Positions 53,089 to 61,621 of a stretch of DNA of 64,000 nucleotides are shown piece after piece (the first letter of the stretch is position 1; the number at the start of each line of letters is the position of its first letter). A model generated the notes under the pieces. It was not told the DNA's origin and made no database searches. It saw only the letters and a program-made list of their open reading frames with translations. This DNA is from Bacteroidales bacterium SW299 (lineage in GTDB: Bacteria > Bacteroidota > Bacteroidia > Bacteroidales > Bacteroidaceae), in contig SDWH01000018.1 of NCBI GenBank assembly GCA_019550975.1, positions 26,742 to 90,741 on the forward strand, in the 5' to 3' direction. Position numbers and translations under genes: made by a program.

Positions 53089-53130
53089 AGACTGCCGGTT
53101 GTGTCTTTTGCCTGCCGGCTCCCGGTCTTT
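53089..53130. terminator. Hairpin between the DUF5686 and RluA genes
   Basis: AGAC-T-GCCGG (53089-53098) pairs with CCGGC...GTCT (53115-53128), followed by TTTT on the + strand. It serves two converging genes and lies against the stop of the minus-strand one. Confidence 0.4.
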
Positions 53131-54773
53131 TATCCGAAATCCGCTTCCCGTTCCACCTGTATCTTCTTTCCTGTAACGGGATGTACGAATTCGAGGGAAG
53201 CCGCATGAAGATACATCCGCTCTGCCCTGTGTCCGTAGAGTTCGTCGCCCACAATGGGGTGTCCCAGTCCCAAAGGATGAGCCGCATGTACGCGGAGCTG
53301 GTGCGTGCGTCCGGTCAGCGGATAGAAGTCCACCCATGTCCTTCCGCCCTCTCTTTTCTTCACCCGATAGCGTGTTACGGCAGGCTTTCCGCGTTCGGCA
53401 CTTGCCATTTGCCGGGGTCGGTCGGTCGGATCGGGGCAGAGCGGCAGTTCGATGCACCCCTCATCCGTTTCCACAGTTCCTTCCAGTATGGCCTCATACT
53501 TTTTCCGCATGTTGCGCGTTTCGAAGAGTGCCTGAAGCTTCTGGTGTACCTCTTTGGTCTTGGCTGCCAGAAGCAGTCCCGAAGTGGCCATATCGAGCCG
53601 ATGGACGAGGAGAGGACCTGTGGCCTGCGGATAACGTTCGCGCAGTCGTTCGAGTACCGAGCCGATTTCGTCCTTTCCCGGCACGGAAAGCATTCCGGCC
53701 GGCTTCTCTACAATCACGATCCATTCGTCCTCATAAACGGTTTCGAGCAGTGTCGTGCGGTGGATATCTTCCTGAAGCGGATTCTTTTCCACCTCCAGCC
53801 CCTCAAGCATGTGGCGCAGGATTGGTCCGCACTTCCCCCTGCATGAGGGGTAGAAATGCCCGTGGATACGGATTTCTTCCTTGGGCGAGTCACCCCACCA
53901 GAACTCGCCCATTGCCAGCGGACGCAGACGATGCAGGTAGGCAAACTGGAGCATCTTGGGCAAGGCGCATTCTCCGGCTCCGGCGGGAGGTATTCCTTGC
54001 GGCGTGTCCCTGAAGATTTCGAGCAGATCTTTTTCTTCGCCCCGCGCATTGAGCATCCGGAAACGTGCGAAGAGCTTGAGCTGGAGAGCTGCCGAGCGCG
54101 ATTTCCTTTCTCGCTTCAGCCGCAGTATTTCCGTTTCCTGTTCGTCGAGAGCAGTCTTCAGTGTTTCCTCTTCCGCTTTCAGCTTTTTTTCAAGCCGCTT
54201 GTATTCGGCTTTCTGAAACTGGCTCTCGCGTATCAGATCCTGCTCCGTTGTTTCGTCAGTTCCCAGTTTCCTCAGTCTGTCTCTCCGCTGCTTCTCCTCC
54301 TTCAACTGCCGGCGTGCGCCGGCCAGCCGCAGGGCTGCCTCGTTTTGCCATTCGGCATATTCCTTTTGTCGCGCAAGATATTCGGGCGAGCTTTCCATCT
54401 CTTCAATCCGCCGGTTGATGGCGGAGATGTTCGCCTCTTCGGTGCGGAAGAATCCCTCAGGCCGCAGCAGGTCGTAGACGGGAGGGACGAAATACGCGTG
54501 CAGGTTGCTTCCGGCCAGATTGCCCGAGAAGGCCGCCACGAATCCTGCTTCTCCCTTGGTGTCTTCCACTACGAGCACGCCGAACATCTTTCCCTTTGCC
54601 AGCTCCTCCGCCCAGTCCGTGCGTGCGGAGAGGTAAGCCTGCACCTCCCCGGCAGCCTGTACGACCAGCGGGTGCGGTGTGTAGAAAAACGGAAACGTGA
54701 AAGCCGGCGGCAGGGAAATGCCGTCGGCGCTGCGGTTGAACCGATGAATGCGGTCGGTATATGCGTGTTCCAT
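53130..54773 (-). CDS. Large RluA-family pseudouridine synthase
   Basis: A 547-aa protein. Only the last 200 or so residues are the RluA catalytic domain: VEKPAGMLSVPG, LLVHRLDMATSGLLL with catalytic Asp near 394, PLTGRTHQLRVHAAHPLGLGHPIVGDELYG. The N-terminal 340 residues contain a long Glu/Lys-rich coiled coil (about 120-260) and a segment ending SCRGKCGPILRHML. Standard RluA enzymes are 220-330 aa. The extension is known in some Bacteroidetes and gamma-proteobacteria but not explained. It probably modifies a tRNA or rRNA uridine. ispE follows upstream on the same strand, 12 bp away. Confidence 0.92.
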   Translation of the reverse strand: MEHAYTDRIHRFNRSADGISLPPAFTFPFFYTPHPLVVQAAGEVQAYLSARTDWAEELAKGKMFGVLVVEDTKGEAGFVAAFSGNLAGSNLHAYFVPPVYDLLRPEGFFRTEEANISAINRRIEEMESSPEYLARQKEYAEWQNEAALRLAGARRQLKEEKQRRDRLRKLGTDETTEQDLIRESQFQKAEYKRLEKKLKAEEETLKTALDEQETEILRLKRERKSRSAALQLKLFARFRMLNARGEEKDLLEIFRDTPQGIPPAGAGECALPKMLQFAYLHRLRPLAMGEFWWGDSPKEEIRIHGHFYPSCRGKCGPILRHMLEGLEVEKNPLQEDIHRTTLLETVYEDEWIVIVEKPAGMLSVPGKDEIGSVLERLRERYPQATGPLLVHRLDMATSGLLLAAKTKEVHQKLQALFETRNMRKKYEAILEGTVETDEGCIELPLCPDPTDRPRQMASAERGKPAVTRYRVKKREGGRTWVDFYPLTGRTHQLRVHAAHPLGLGHPIVGDELYGHRAERMYLHAASLEFVHPVTGKKIQVEREADFG

Positions 54774-54785
54774 GAATCGGGAGCG

Positions 54786-55610
54786 TCAGATCATTTCGCG
54801 CTGGCGGCAGAAGCATCCTGCGAACTGTTCGCTCACGTTTTCCACCCTGTTTCTGAACAGTCCGTATACGGCCGATCCCGATCCGGTCATCGAGGCATAG
54901 GTTGCTCCGATGTCGTAGAGCTTGTCTTTGATGGCGGCTATTTCGGGATGTCTGGCAAATACGCTTTCCTCAAAGTCGTTCTTCATGCAGTCCCTCCATT
55001 CCTCCACCGGCCTGCGGATAATCTCCTTGAGCGATGTTTCGGGACGGCGCGGACGGATTCCGCCATAGGCTTCGCGCGTTGAAACGCTGATGTCAGGCTT
55101 GACGAGCACCAGTGTATAGTCGGCCAGCGAGAGGCTGACACGCTCGAACACGTTCCCTGTTCCGGTGGCGAATACCGGCTGGTTCTGGATGAAGAAGGCA
55201 CAGTCCGCCCCCAGCCGTGCGGCATGCTTTTCCATCTCTTCGATGCTCATTCCGAGTCGGAACTTCTCGTTCAGTGTCTTGATCATGAAAGCGCAGTCGG
55301 ACGAGCCTCCTCCCAGTCCTGCCCCTGTAGGGATATGCTTGAACAGGTGGATGTCTACGGGAGGCAGGCTGTAGGCATCGCTGAGCAGTGTGTATGCCTT
55401 GACCACGAGGTTGTCTTCGGGCGATCCGTCGAGCGTGCTTCCGCTTACACGTAGTCTGTAAGGTTCGCCGGTATTTTCCAGACGGTTCACTTCGAGGGCA
55501 TCCTGGAGGTTGATGGGATAGAATACGGTTTCCAAATTATGGTATCCGTCGGGACGCTTCTCCACCACGTTGAGTCCGAGGTTTATTTTGGCGTTAGGAA
55601 AAGTGATCAT
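54786..55610 (-). CDS. ispE: 4-diphosphocytidyl-2-C-methyl-D-erythritol kinase
   Basis: A 274-aa GHMP kinase of the non-mevalonate isoprenoid pathway from ATG 55610; upstream in-frame codons to 55769 cover repeat-rich DNA and lack family similarity. Motif 1 reads [22 protein letters not shown] (with AKINLGL, Lys and substrate His), the ATP-binding loop is [12 protein letters not shown], and the third motif is [13 protein letters not shown]. It phosphorylates CDP-ME to CDP-ME 2-phosphate. It sits alone with the RluA gene and has no other isoprenoid gene near. Confidence 0.96.
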   Translation of the reverse strand: MITFPNAKINLGLNVVEKRPDGYHNLETVFYPINLQDALEVNRLENTGEPYRLRVSGSTLDGSPEDNLVVKAYTLLSDAYSLPPVDIHLFKHIPTGAGLGGGSSDCAFMIKTLNEKFRLGMSIEEMEKHAARLGADCAFFIQNQPVFATGTGNVFERVSLSLADYTLVLVKPDISVSTREAYGGIRPRRPETSLKEIIRRPVEEWRDCMKNDFEESVFARHPEIAAIKDKLYDIGATYASMTGSGSAVYGLFRNRVENVSEQFAGCFCRQREMI

Positions 55611-55763
55611 AATGCAGTGTCTTTTTTTGGTTTTTTCAAAGGTAGTGAATCTTTTGAAAACGCGCAAGTCCGGGAGCGTCCTTTTACTGAGAGAGAATGC
55701 CCGGGTGTTCTGGTGCGAAATCCATTGCGTCCGTCCGGATGTCCGGAACAAATCGGGAACTTC

Positions 55764-55874
55764 CCGCAAAAGAAGTTTGTTTTCAGCCTGAAGACGTGTA
55801 TCTTTAGGCTGAAGACATATATCTTCACGCTGGAGATTTGCATCTCCAGGCTAGAGATACAGATTTTTCTGCGG
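55764..55874. repeat. Array of 21-23-bp hairpin units bounded by inverted repeats
   Basis: Bounded by CCGCA (55764-55768) and TGCGG (55870-55874). Inside lie successive small palindromes: GCCTGAAGA/TCTTTAGGC (55786-55809), TGAAGA/TCTTCA (55810-55827) and CTGGAGAT/ATCTCCAG (55830-55849), then CTAGAGATACAG. Flanks match the element at 38255-38317. Confidence 0.75.
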
Positions 55875-55889
55875 AACGTCCGCTTTTTT
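55871..55889 (+). terminator. Short GC hairpin with T-run after the array
   Basis: GCGGA-ACG-TCCGC followed by six T, a compact intrinsic terminator shape on the + strand. It may be part of the repeat element. Confidence 0.4.
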
Positions 55890-55953
55890 ATGCGGCGTGA
55901 GCAATGAAGTTGGACTTGTGAAGTTGCATTCGGCTGAATCGCTTGGTTTCCCC

Positions 55954-57261
55954 TCATTCAAATTCCAGGACGAAAGTTGTGTTCCATCCGTTGGTTCCTG
56001 ACTTCAGCAGCGTGATGGTTCCTCCCGAAAGCTTCATGATCTGCCGCGAGAGTGACAGCCCGATGCCGCTCCCTTCTTTCTTGGTGGTGAAGAAAGGCAC
56101 GAAAATCTCCTCAGCCTCGTTTTCGGGTATGACGGGACCGTTGTTGCTTACGTAGATAAACACATGCTCGTCGGCCGTAGACGAATAGGCGCGGAGGTGG
56201 ATGCGTCCCTTCCGGTCGCCGATTGCCTGCACCGCGTTCTTTATCAGGTTCAGCAGCACCTGCCGGATCAGGTTCGGGTCGGCGTAGAGCATCAGTTCCG
56301 AAGGCTCGATGAGTTTGGTGAACGTAATGTGTCCGGGGATGATGTGAAGCTCCTCAATCTGCGCCGCCAACTCCGTGACGTAGAACGGCTCGGGCGAAGG
56401 CTTTTGCAGGGACGAGAATTTCCGGTAGCTGTCGACAAACGAAATCAGTCCCGCCGAAGTGTCGCGGATGGCCCGTATGCCCTCATAGAGAGAAGAGTGT
56501 ATCACATCGTCGCGCTTCATGAAGGTTTCGCTGAGCGATGAGATCGGGGCGATGGAGTTCATGATTTCGTGTGTCAGGACGCGGGTCAGCCTGATCCATG
56601 AGTCCAGCTCCTTGCTGTCCATTTCGCTTCGTATGTCATTCAGCGTAAGGATGCGTACAGTCTGGTTTCCCAGCTCCATTTCCGAGGCGCGGACCGCCAG
56701 TTGGATTTCGCCCTTTGATGTGTTCAGATGGAGGTTGCACCGTTCGCCGGAGCTCAGGCGGCAGAGCGTTTCCGGGACATCTTTCCCGTAGCGTTCCAGT
56801 TGGCCGAGCGTGCCCAGCACAGGGAGTCCCAGCAGTTTGGCTGCCGCAGGGTTGCTCTGCATGATGGAATGGTCTTCTTTCAGCACGATGATGCCCGTGC
56901 TTACTCCCGACAGAATCTGTCCGTAGAAGTGCTCCTGCTGTTCCATGAGCTGCTTCTGCCCGGCCATCATCTCGCCGAACTGGTTGAGCGTGTCCTGAAG
57001 GATGCGCTCTCCTTCTGCCAGTCCCTGCATGGGGAGGCGGAACGAATAGTCGCGGTTGCGGATGGCTTCGAGCATGAGCCAGCTCCGTTCCTTCAGCCGG
57101 TGCCTCATCACCAGGAAGATGATGAAGGAGAGCAGGCACATGGCACTTCCTCCGGCCATATATGCCAGACTCCGGGTGCAGACGCCCAGTGTGAGTGCAG
57201 CCGTGCCCGCTGTCAGAAGCGCTATGCGCGTTCCCGCCGATAATAGATGTCTAGATGCCAT
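55954..57261 (-). CDS. NtrB-type sensor histidine kinase
   Basis: A 435-aa membrane kinase. Two hydrophobic segments (about 12-30 and 34-52) with almost no periplasmic loop; HAMP-like and PAS-like regions (about 70-210, with GVSTGIIVLKEDHSIMQSNPAAAKLLG); H-box LTHEIMNSIAP with phospho-acceptor His231; ATP-binding domain with NLIKNAVQA and GSGIGLSLSRQIM. It overlaps the upstream sigma-54 response regulator gene by 11 nt. The lack of a sensor domain outside the membrane suggests it senses a cytosolic or membrane signal. It should phosphorylate Asp55 of the regulator. Confidence 0.93.
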   Translation of the reverse strand: MASRHLLSAGTRIALLTAGTAALTLGVCTRSLAYMAGGSAMCLLSFIIFLVMRHRLKERSWLMLEAIRNRDYSFRLPMQGLAEGERILQDTLNQFGEMMAGQKQLMEQQEHFYGQILSGVSTGIIVLKEDHSIMQSNPAAAKLLGLPVLGTLGQLERYGKDVPETLCRLSSGERCNLHLNTSKGEIQLAVRASEMELGNQTVRILTLNDIRSEMDSKELDSWIRLTRVLTHEIMNSIAPISSLSETFMKRDDVIHSSLYEGIRAIRDTSAGLISFVDSYRKFSSLQKPSPEPFYVTELAAQIEELHIIPGHITFTKLIEPSELMLYADPNLIRQVLLNLIKNAVQAIGDRKGRIHLRAYSSTADEHVFIYVSNNGPVIPENEAEEIFVPFFTTKKEGSGIGLSLSRQIMKLSGGTITLLKSGTNGWNTTFVLEFE

Positions 57262-58615
57262 ACCGTTTCATTTTGTTGTAGAGGGTCTGTCTTGTTACTC
57301 CCAGCTGCGCGGCGGCCTGCGACAGGTTTCCGCTGCACTTGCCGATGGCTTTTATGATGAGGCTTCGCTCCATCTCGTCAAGGGTCTGCATGTCTTCTTC
57401 TGTCTGCGCTTTCCGGTCCGGTTCGGGGTGGTGCGCAGGGGCTAGCTGCAAGGCGTCGGTCTTCACTTCGTCCCCGTCCGAAAGGATAGCCGCCTTTTCT
57501 ATCACATGCTGCAGTTCGCGGATATTCCCGTACCACGGGCACGAAAGCAGGAGTTTGCGGGCTTCCTCATCGAATCCTTGCAAGTTCCGTCCGTATTTCG
57601 CGGCATACCGTTTCAGGAAGAGTCCGGCCAGCGGAAGGATGTCTTCTTTCCGTTCGCGCAGGGCAGGGATATGCAGATGGATGGTATTGATTCGGAAGAG
57701 CAGGTCTTCGCGGAATTCTCCTTTGCGCACCATCTCGTCCAGATCGCGGTTTGTGGCGCATATCAGGCGGATGTCGGTAGGCTGTGGACGGTTGCTTCCT
57801 ACCCGCACGAAACTTCGTTTCTGGATGGCGGTCAGCAGTTTTGCCTGAAGGTGGTAGGGCAGGTTGGCAATTTCGTCGAGAAAGAGCGTTCCGCCGTTGG
57901 CTGCCTCGAATCGGCCGATGCGGTCGGCGTGTGCGTCGGTGAACGAACCTTTCACGTGGCCGAACAGTTCGCTCTCGAAGAGCGATTCGGTGATGGCTCC
58001 CATGTCGGCCGTCACCATCGGTCCGTTGCGCCGGTTCGAGAGGCGGTGGATTTCGCGCGCCAGCATGTCCTTGCCTGTTCCGTTTTCGCCGGTGATGAGG
58101 ATGTTGGCATCGGTGGCGCTCACTTTGTCCACCAGCATGCGGAGCGGCTTGACGGCTTCCGACTCTCCCCAGTACATTGCTCCCTCGTCCGGCATCTGTG
58201 GGGCGAGCTGTTTCTTCTTGTCTTTTCCGTTTCCTTTCCGGTATGCTTCGAGCAGGGTCTGCACCAGTCTGCCGTTTTCCCAGGGCTTCACCACAAAGTC
58301 CGACGCTCCGTCTTTCAGTCCTGTGACTGCCAGGTTTATGTCGGCGTATGCCGTAAACAGCACTACCTGTATCTGCGGCTTCATCCGTTTGATTTCGCGG
58401 AGCCAGTAAAGGCCCTCGTTTCCGTTGTTGATGCCCGACGAAAAGTTCATGTCGAGCAGAATGAGGTCGACGGGTTCTTGCCTGATCAGCGTGGGGAGTG
58501 TGGTCGGCGAGCTGAGGGTGAGTACCTGTGCGAAATGTTCTTCCAGCAGATAGCGGAGCGAGGTCAGTATGTTTTGGTTGTCGTCGACAATCAGAAGTGT
58601 GCCTTGTTTTGCCAT
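57251..58615 (-). CDS. Sigma-54-dependent response regulator (NtrC type)
   Basis: A 454-aa activator. Receiver domain (1-120) with Asp11/Asp12, phospho-acceptor Asp55 and Lys110. AAA+ domain with Walker A GENGTGKD (176-183), the sigma-54 contact loop GSFTDA (223-228, a variant of GAFTGA with Asp at the fifth place) and LFLDEIANLP. The C-terminal Fis-type HTH is LSQAAAQLGVTRQTLYNKMKRYGI. It activates RNA polymerase carrying RpoN. A matching sigma-54 promoter and a palindrome lie directly upstream, in front of the divergent efflux operon, which is its most likely target. Confidence 0.95.
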   Translation of the reverse strand: MAKQGTLLIVDDNQNILTSLRYLLEEHFAQVLTLSSPTTLPTLIRQEPVDLILLDMNFSSGINNGNEGLYWLREIKRMKPQIQVVLFTAYADINLAVTGLKDGASDFVVKPWENGRLVQTLLEAYRKGNGKDKKKQLAPQMPDEGAMYWGESEAVKPLRMLVDKVSATDANILITGENGTGKDMLAREIHRLSNRRNGPMVTADMGAITESLFESELFGHVKGSFTDAHADRIGRFEAANGGTLFLDEIANLPYHLQAKLLTAIQKRSFVRVGSNRPQPTDIRLICATNRDLDEMVRKGEFREDLLFRINTIHLHIPALRERKEDILPLAGLFLKRYAAKYGRNLQGFDEEARKLLLSCPWYGNIRELQHVIEKAAILSDGDEVKTDALQLAPAHHPEPDRKAQTEEDMQTLDEMERSLIIKAIGKCSGNLSQAAAQLGVTRQTLYNKMKRYGI

Positions 58616-58694
58616 GGTGTGTATTGTCTGTTTTTATGTGATGCAAATTTATGGAAAAAAGTCTGCGCCTCAAACGGAAGCAGTGACAAATTAT

Positions 58695-58711
58695 TTTACA
58701 CGCAGTGTATA
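58695..58711. promoter_or_regulatory. Candidate enhancer site for the NtrC-type regulator
   Basis: TTTACAC-GCA-GTGTATA is a 7+7 palindrome with one mismatch, about 90-100 bp upstream of the predicted sigma-54 start site, the usual distance for an activator site. TGACA also occurs as a direct repeat on both sides (58684 and 58718). Confidence 0.55.
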
Positions 58712-58776
58712 AATTTTTGACACTTTTACGGAATGCCTCTTACTGCTATGTGCTGTTTTTCAGATGATTGCTGTTT

Positions 58777-58792
58777 TGGCACGGACTTTGAT
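58777..58792 (+). promoter_or_regulatory. Sigma-54 (-24/-12) promoter of the efflux operon
   Basis: TGGCACG-GACT-TTGAT matches the consensus TGGCACG-N4-TTGCW except for one base in the -12 element. The transcript should start near 58803, which excludes the upstream in-frame ATG at 58764 and supports translation from 58839. Confidence 0.75.
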
Positions 58793-58838
58793 TCATGAAT
58801 ATCGGATGAATGACTTTTTTATATTTTTGATTTCAGAC

Positions 58839-60209
58839 ATGAATATGACAAGCAACGTGAAATTTATCTGTATGGCGGTGGCCGGATGCTTCGCGCTTCA
58901 TGGTGAGGCGCAGGAAGTGTGGAGTGTGGACCGGTGCATGGCATACGCCGTCGGACATAACCATACGGTGAAGCAGCGCCTTCTGGAGGCGAAAAACTAT
59001 GAACTCGACCGGCTGCAGGCCATCGGGAGCTTTCTGCCCGGAGTGAGCGGAAGCACGGGAGTGCAGTACAATTTCGGTCGTTCGGTAGACCCCGAAACCA
59101 ATACCTATAATAATGTGTCCACTTTCAACAACTCATACACGCTGGAGGGGTCGCTGACCGTTTTTCGCGGAGGGAGCCTGGTCAATGAGCTGCGCCGATC
59201 GAAGGCCGCCGTCCTTTTGGGAAAGGCCGCCCTTCAGGAAGCGCGCGACAATACGGCGCTCGAAACCTTTCAGGCTTACATCGATGCGCTCTATTGCTAC
59301 GGAACGGAGCGTCTGGCGCGGAAGAAGCTGGCGGAAAGCGATTCGCTGCTCTACAAGACCCGGCGCCAGGAAGAGCTGGGACTGAAGGGACTGGCGGATG
59401 TGGCGCAGATGGAAGCCCAGCAGGCCACTGATGCTTATAATCTGACGCGCCAGCGTAACCTGTTTGAAACGGCCATGCTGACGCTGAAGCAGAAGATGAA
59501 TTATCCGGCATCAGAGCCTTTGGTGCTTGATACCTGCCTGCTTGATGCAAGCCCTCTTTCTTTCGTGAAGCTCTCGGCCGATTCTCCGGAGGATGTGGTG
59601 AGTGCGGCATTGAGCACCAATCCCACTTTGCATCAGGCGGAAATGAACAAGCGAATCGCTCTCATGCAGCGCAAAGGTTCGTGGGCGAACATCCTGCCTC
59701 AGATTACGCTTTTCGGAGGCGTTTCTTCTTCCTACTACAAAGAGCTGCACAAGGACGGGTACGACAGCTTCGGGAGGCAGTTCCGGAACAACCTGGGGCA
59801 ATATTTCGGGGTGAGCATGAGCATTCCGCTTTTCAACCGCTTTTCGGGGGCGGTAAGCATGCGCCAGGCACGCAACAACTACCGCATAGCCAGCGAGCAG
59901 TACGAGGAGCAGAAAACCGAACTTCAGAAGCTGGTGCTTCAGGCGGTGCAGGACCGTGAAGGCTATCTGAAAGAAACGGTGCAGATGGAAAAGAAAGTGG
60001 CTTCCGACTCGCTGGCCTATCATGTGACGCGCCGCAAGTTCGAGGAGGGGCTGATGACTTCGCTCGATGTGCAGAACAGTGCCGCCACGCTTCTCGAAAG
60101 CGAAACGCTGTTCTTGCAGAGCAAGCTCACCTATGTGCTGAAATGCAGGCTGGTGGACTATTACAAGGGAGAGGAGATAATCAATTGTCGGTTAAACGTT
60201 GAGAACTGA
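58839..60209 (+). CDS. TolC-family outer membrane efflux protein
   Basis: A 456-aa protein from ATG 58839, chosen because the sigma-54 start site lies near 58803. Signal peptide NVKFICMAVAGCFALHGEAQ, then two tandem OEP repeats with typical long helices (WSVDRCMAYAVGHNHTVKQ, EARDNTALETFQAYIDALYCYGTERLA, and a later KKVASDSLAYHVTRRKFEEGLMTSLDVQNS). It forms the outer membrane channel-tunnel. The next genes encode the adaptor (33-bp gap) and an FtsX-type permease, so it belongs to a MacAB-like tripartite exporter. Confidence 0.94.
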   Translation: MNMTSNVKFICMAVAGCFALHGEAQEVWSVDRCMAYAVGHNHTVKQRLLEAKNYELDRLQAIGSFLPGVSGSTGVQYNFGRSVDPETNTYNNVSTFNNSYTLEGSLTVFRGGSLVNELRRSKAAVLLGKAALQEARDNTALETFQAYIDALYCYGTERLARKKLAESDSLLYKTRRQEELGLKGLADVAQMEAQQATDAYNLTRQRNLFETAMLTLKQKMNYPASEPLVLDTCLLDASPLSFVKLSADSPEDVVSAALSTNPTLHQAEMNKRIALMQRKGSWANILPQITLFGGVSSSYYKELHKDGYDSFGRQFRNNLGQYFGVSMSIPLFNRFSGAVSMRQARNNYRIASEQYEEQKTELQKLVLQAVQDREGYLKETVQMEKKVASDSLAYHVTRRKFEEGLMTSLDVQNSAATLLESETLFLQSKLTYVLKCRLVDYYKGEEIINCRLNVEN

Positions 60210-60242
60210 AAACATAACCTTAAACTGTCAACTATTTACATT

Positions 60243-61493
60243 ATGGATATTCAACTGGAAAAGAAAAAAGGTATCAGAAAGCAGCACATCCCTTATATCG
60301 CAGGGGGAGGGGTAGTGCTGGCGTTGCTGCTTTGGATTGTGTTCGGCAATCATGCTTCTACACTGAAGGTGGACGGACGCTCGCTGAACATTGCGGAAGT
60401 GACTTATGGAGAGTTTAACGACTATATCCGGGTGAACGGGCAGGTGCAGCCCATCTCGGTAGTGCAGCTCAGTCCCGAGGAGGGAGGAATCGTACGCGAG
60501 AAGGTGGTGGAGGAAGGTGCCCACGTAAAAAAGGGTGACGTGATTCTCCGCCTGAGCAACTCGAACCTCGATCTTCAGATTCTGAATGCCGAGTCGGAAC
60601 TGGCCGAAAAGCAGAACCTGCTCCGAAACACGCAGGTCACCATGCAGCAGGACAAGCTGAACAACGAAACCGAAAAGGTGCAGCTCGACGTGGATGCGCG
60701 CCGCAAGCTCCGCACGTTCAACCAGTACGAGCGGCTCTATCGGGAGCGGCTCATCAGCCGGGAGGAATATTTGCAGGCAAAGGAAGACTATGAGGTTTCC
60801 GTAAAGAAGCACGGACTGGTGACGGAGCGTCTGGTGCAGGATTCCATTTATCGTACCATTCAGATGGATCAGATGGAAGACAATCTGCAGAACATGCGGA
60901 AGAACGTGCTTTTGATCCGCGAACGCAAGGACAAGCTGGAGGTGCGCGCACCGATTGACGGGGAGCTGGGACTGCTCGACGCGGAACTGGGACAGAACAT
61001 CACCGCAGGACAGATGGTGGGACAGATCAATGACCTTTCGGACTTCAAGATCGAGGCGATGATTGACGAGCATTATATCGACCGGGTGACCAACGGGCTT
61101 CCCGCCACATTCGAGCGTCAGGGATCGCAGTTCAGCCTGAAGGTGCGCAAGGTGTATCCTGAAGTGCGTGAGGGACGGTTCCGCACCGATTTCGTGTTCC
61201 AGGGAAAGCGTCCGGAAAACATCCGGAGCGGGCAGACTTACTATATCGACCTTCAGTTGGGAGAGCCTACCCAAAGTGTGCTCATCCCGAAAGGGACTTT
61301 CTTCCAGGTGACCGGAGGAAACTGGATATTCGTGGTCGACAAAGACGGGAAGAAGGCTTACCGGCGCAAGATACGCATCGGGCGGCAGAACCCTCAGTAT
61401 TACGAAGTGACCGAAGGACTGGAAAAAGGTGAAAAGGTTATCGTTTCCGGCTACGAAGGCTATAAGGACAACGAGGTGCTTGTTCTGAAATGA
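60243..61493 (+). CDS. HlyD/MacA-type periplasmic adaptor
   Basis: A 416-aa membrane fusion protein. One N-terminal membrane anchor (about 15-36, YIAGGGVVLALLLWIVFG), then a barrel-sandwich segment (VNGQVQPISVVQLSPEEGGIV), an alpha-helical hairpin (about 105-215, rich in Gln/Glu/Lys), a second lipoyl half (DKLEVRAPIDGELGLL) and a beta-barrel. It links the inner membrane permease with TolC. There is no linked RND pump, so it pairs with the ABC-type permease downstream. Confidence 0.93.
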   Translation: MDIQLEKKKGIRKQHIPYIAGGGVVLALLLWIVFGNHASTLKVDGRSLNIAEVTYGEFNDYIRVNGQVQPISVVQLSPEEGGIVREKVVEEGAHVKKGDVILRLSNSNLDLQILNAESELAEKQNLLRNTQVTMQQDKLNNETEKVQLDVDARRKLRTFNQYERLYRERLISREEYLQAKEDYEVSVKKHGLVTERLVQDSIYRTIQMDQMEDNLQNMRKNVLLIRERKDKLEVRAPIDGELGLLDAELGQNITAGQMVGQINDLSDFKIEAMIDEHYIDRVTNGLPATFERQGSQFSLKVRKVYPEVREGRFRTDFVFQGKRPENIRSGQTYYIDLQLGEPTQSVLIPKGTFFQVTGGNWIFVVDKDGKKAYRRKIRIGRQNPQYYEVTEGLEKGEKVIVSGYEGYKDNEVLVLK

Positions 61494-61513
61494 ATGGAGC
61501 CTGAAGATAAAAA

Positions 61514-61557
61514 ACTGACCGCTCATCTTGACGGACTTCACGGCTCGTTTCCGGCGA
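61514..61557. repeat. Degenerate 22-bp repeat, about two units (locus C)
   Basis: ACTGACCGCTCATCTTGACGG and ACTTCACGGCTCGTTTCCGG are adjacent and resemble the unit of the array at 30366-30454. They lie between adaptor and permease genes. The resemblance is partial. Confidence 0.4.
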
Positions 61558-61621
61558 GATGTGCGGACAGGTGTGAAAGGAAAAAACGACAGAATATACG
61601 ATGAGATAACTGTAAGAAAAC

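Larger units (their letters stand above)
55611..55953. other. 343-bp interval with hairpin array between ispE and a sensor kinase
   Basis: No gene is seen. Frames in both directions give heptad-like peptides (for example [14 protein letters not shown]) that simply translate the 21-22-bp repeat. Contents are the ispE leader and the array at 55764-55889. Confidence 0.7.

Noticed and set aside
55539..55907. Small protein with heptad-like repeats ([14 protein letters not shown] ...)
   Set aside because: The peptide repeat is a direct translation of the 21-22-bp DNA hairpin units, readable on both strands, with no supporting start site.
57506..58720. 404-codon + strand frame opposite the response regulator
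   Set aside because: The opposite strand encodes a complete NtrC-type protein; this frame would also run through the promoter region.
60228..61541. 437-codon minus-strand frame opposite the adaptor gene
   Set aside because: Shadow of a typical membrane fusion protein gene; no start context or motifs.
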